From a bacterium UBP6_UBA1209 (lineage in GTDB: Bacteria > UBP6 > UBA1177): DNA of 23,402 nucleotides. Shown piece after piece: positions 23,220 through 23,402 of this stretch (its first letter is position 1; each line of letters begins with the position of its first letter). Under the pieces are notes generated by a model that saw only the letters and a list, made by a program, of their open reading frames with translations, ran no database searches and was not told the DNA's origin. Both the position numbers and the translations under genes were made by a program. Where the stretch lies: assembly GCA_002309575.1 (NCBI GenBank), contig DBXP01000039.1, forward strand, positions 1-23,402, in the 5' to 3' direction.

Positions 23220-23402
23220 CTAGAAGAGACCCTGTTCCATCATAGCGGTAGCAACCTTCTCGAATCCGGCGATGTTTGCACCTGCAACGAGGTCGTAACC
23301 AAGGCCGTATTTCTCTGCTGCTGCTGCGGAGTTGTCGTGGATGTTCTTCATCATCTGTTTAAGTTTCTCGTCAACCTCTTCAGCTGTCCAGACAAGTCTT
23401 TC
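23220..23402 (-). CDS. gdhA: Glutamate dehydrogenase, C-terminal fragment
   Basis: Partial: 60 C-terminal residues, the gene running off the right edge. The sequence LVWTAEEVDEKLKQMM, then DNSAAAAEKYG, and VAGANIAGFEKVATAM with final QGLF is the hallmark end of hexameric glutamate dehydrogenase of the NADP-type family (usual form WxxEEVDxxLxxIM...GANIAGFxKVADAM). The enzyme makes glutamate from 2-oxoglutarate and ammonia. The usual GNYVAGANIAGF reads GYDLVAGANIAGF here. The TAG at 23220-23222 is followed by the intrinsic terminator. Cofactor preference cannot be judged from this fragment. Confidence 0.92.
   Translation of the reverse strand, partial: ERLVWTAEEVDEKLKQMMKNIHDNSAAAAEKYGLGYDLVAGANIAGFEKVATAMMEQGLF

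Overview
The window looks like a chromosomal housekeeping segment from a Gram-negative bacterium of moderate G+C. Lipobox-bearing lipoproteins, octanoyltransferase LipB, a Bax-type glucosaminidase, a Hanks-type Ser/Thr kinase with a C-terminal PEGA-like domain, a permease-less PTS with HPr kinase, and a sigma-54 promoter fit a deltaproteobacterial or Myxococcota-like lineage. This placement is an inference from gene content, not a phylogeny. There is no sign of phage, insertion sequences, CRISPR or recent transfer.

Left edge, + strand: the 3' end of serC, a 160-bp AT-rich spacer with a 23-bp tandem repeat and a candidate promoter, then a secreted endonuclease I (endA). EndA converges on ftsK with no base between the two stop codons.

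From about 18510 down to 1157 every gene is on the minus strand, tightly packed, in three blocks. In transcription order the first is a Cys-rich lipoprotein with PDTGD repeats, Ser/Thr kinase, PIN-PhoH ATPase, metallophosphoesterase, lipB and an agmatinase-family gene; most junctions overlap or lie within 12 bp. The second is hpf, tRNA-Arg(CCG), bax-like glucosaminidase and folC, then pheS, with candidate promoters before hpf and before pheS. The third is hprK, a mannose-family EIIA, ptsH and ptsI, followed by an unrecognised lipoprotein and ftsK, nearly all overlapping. HprK, EIIA, HPr and EI form a phosphorelay with no EIIB or EIIC nearby, so a regulatory rather than transport PTS is likely.

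Right part: a HisC-like aminotransferase on the + strand, preceded by a near-consensus sigma-54 (-24/-12) promoter, converges on a minus-strand membrane phosphotransferase/sulfatase-fold protein. Upstream of that, in transcription order, are a periplasmic coiled-coil protein of unknown function and, at the window edge, the 3' end of gdhA with a strong intrinsic terminator placed just before the coiled-coil gene.

I did not find a clearly new multi-gene system. The best candidates for a second look are the lipoprotein-kinase-PhoH operon, the unknown lipoprotein held between ptsI and ftsK, the mRNA-tRNA-mRNA arrangement around tRNA-Arg, the sigma-54-driven aminotransferase, and the terminator-gated coiled-coil gene.
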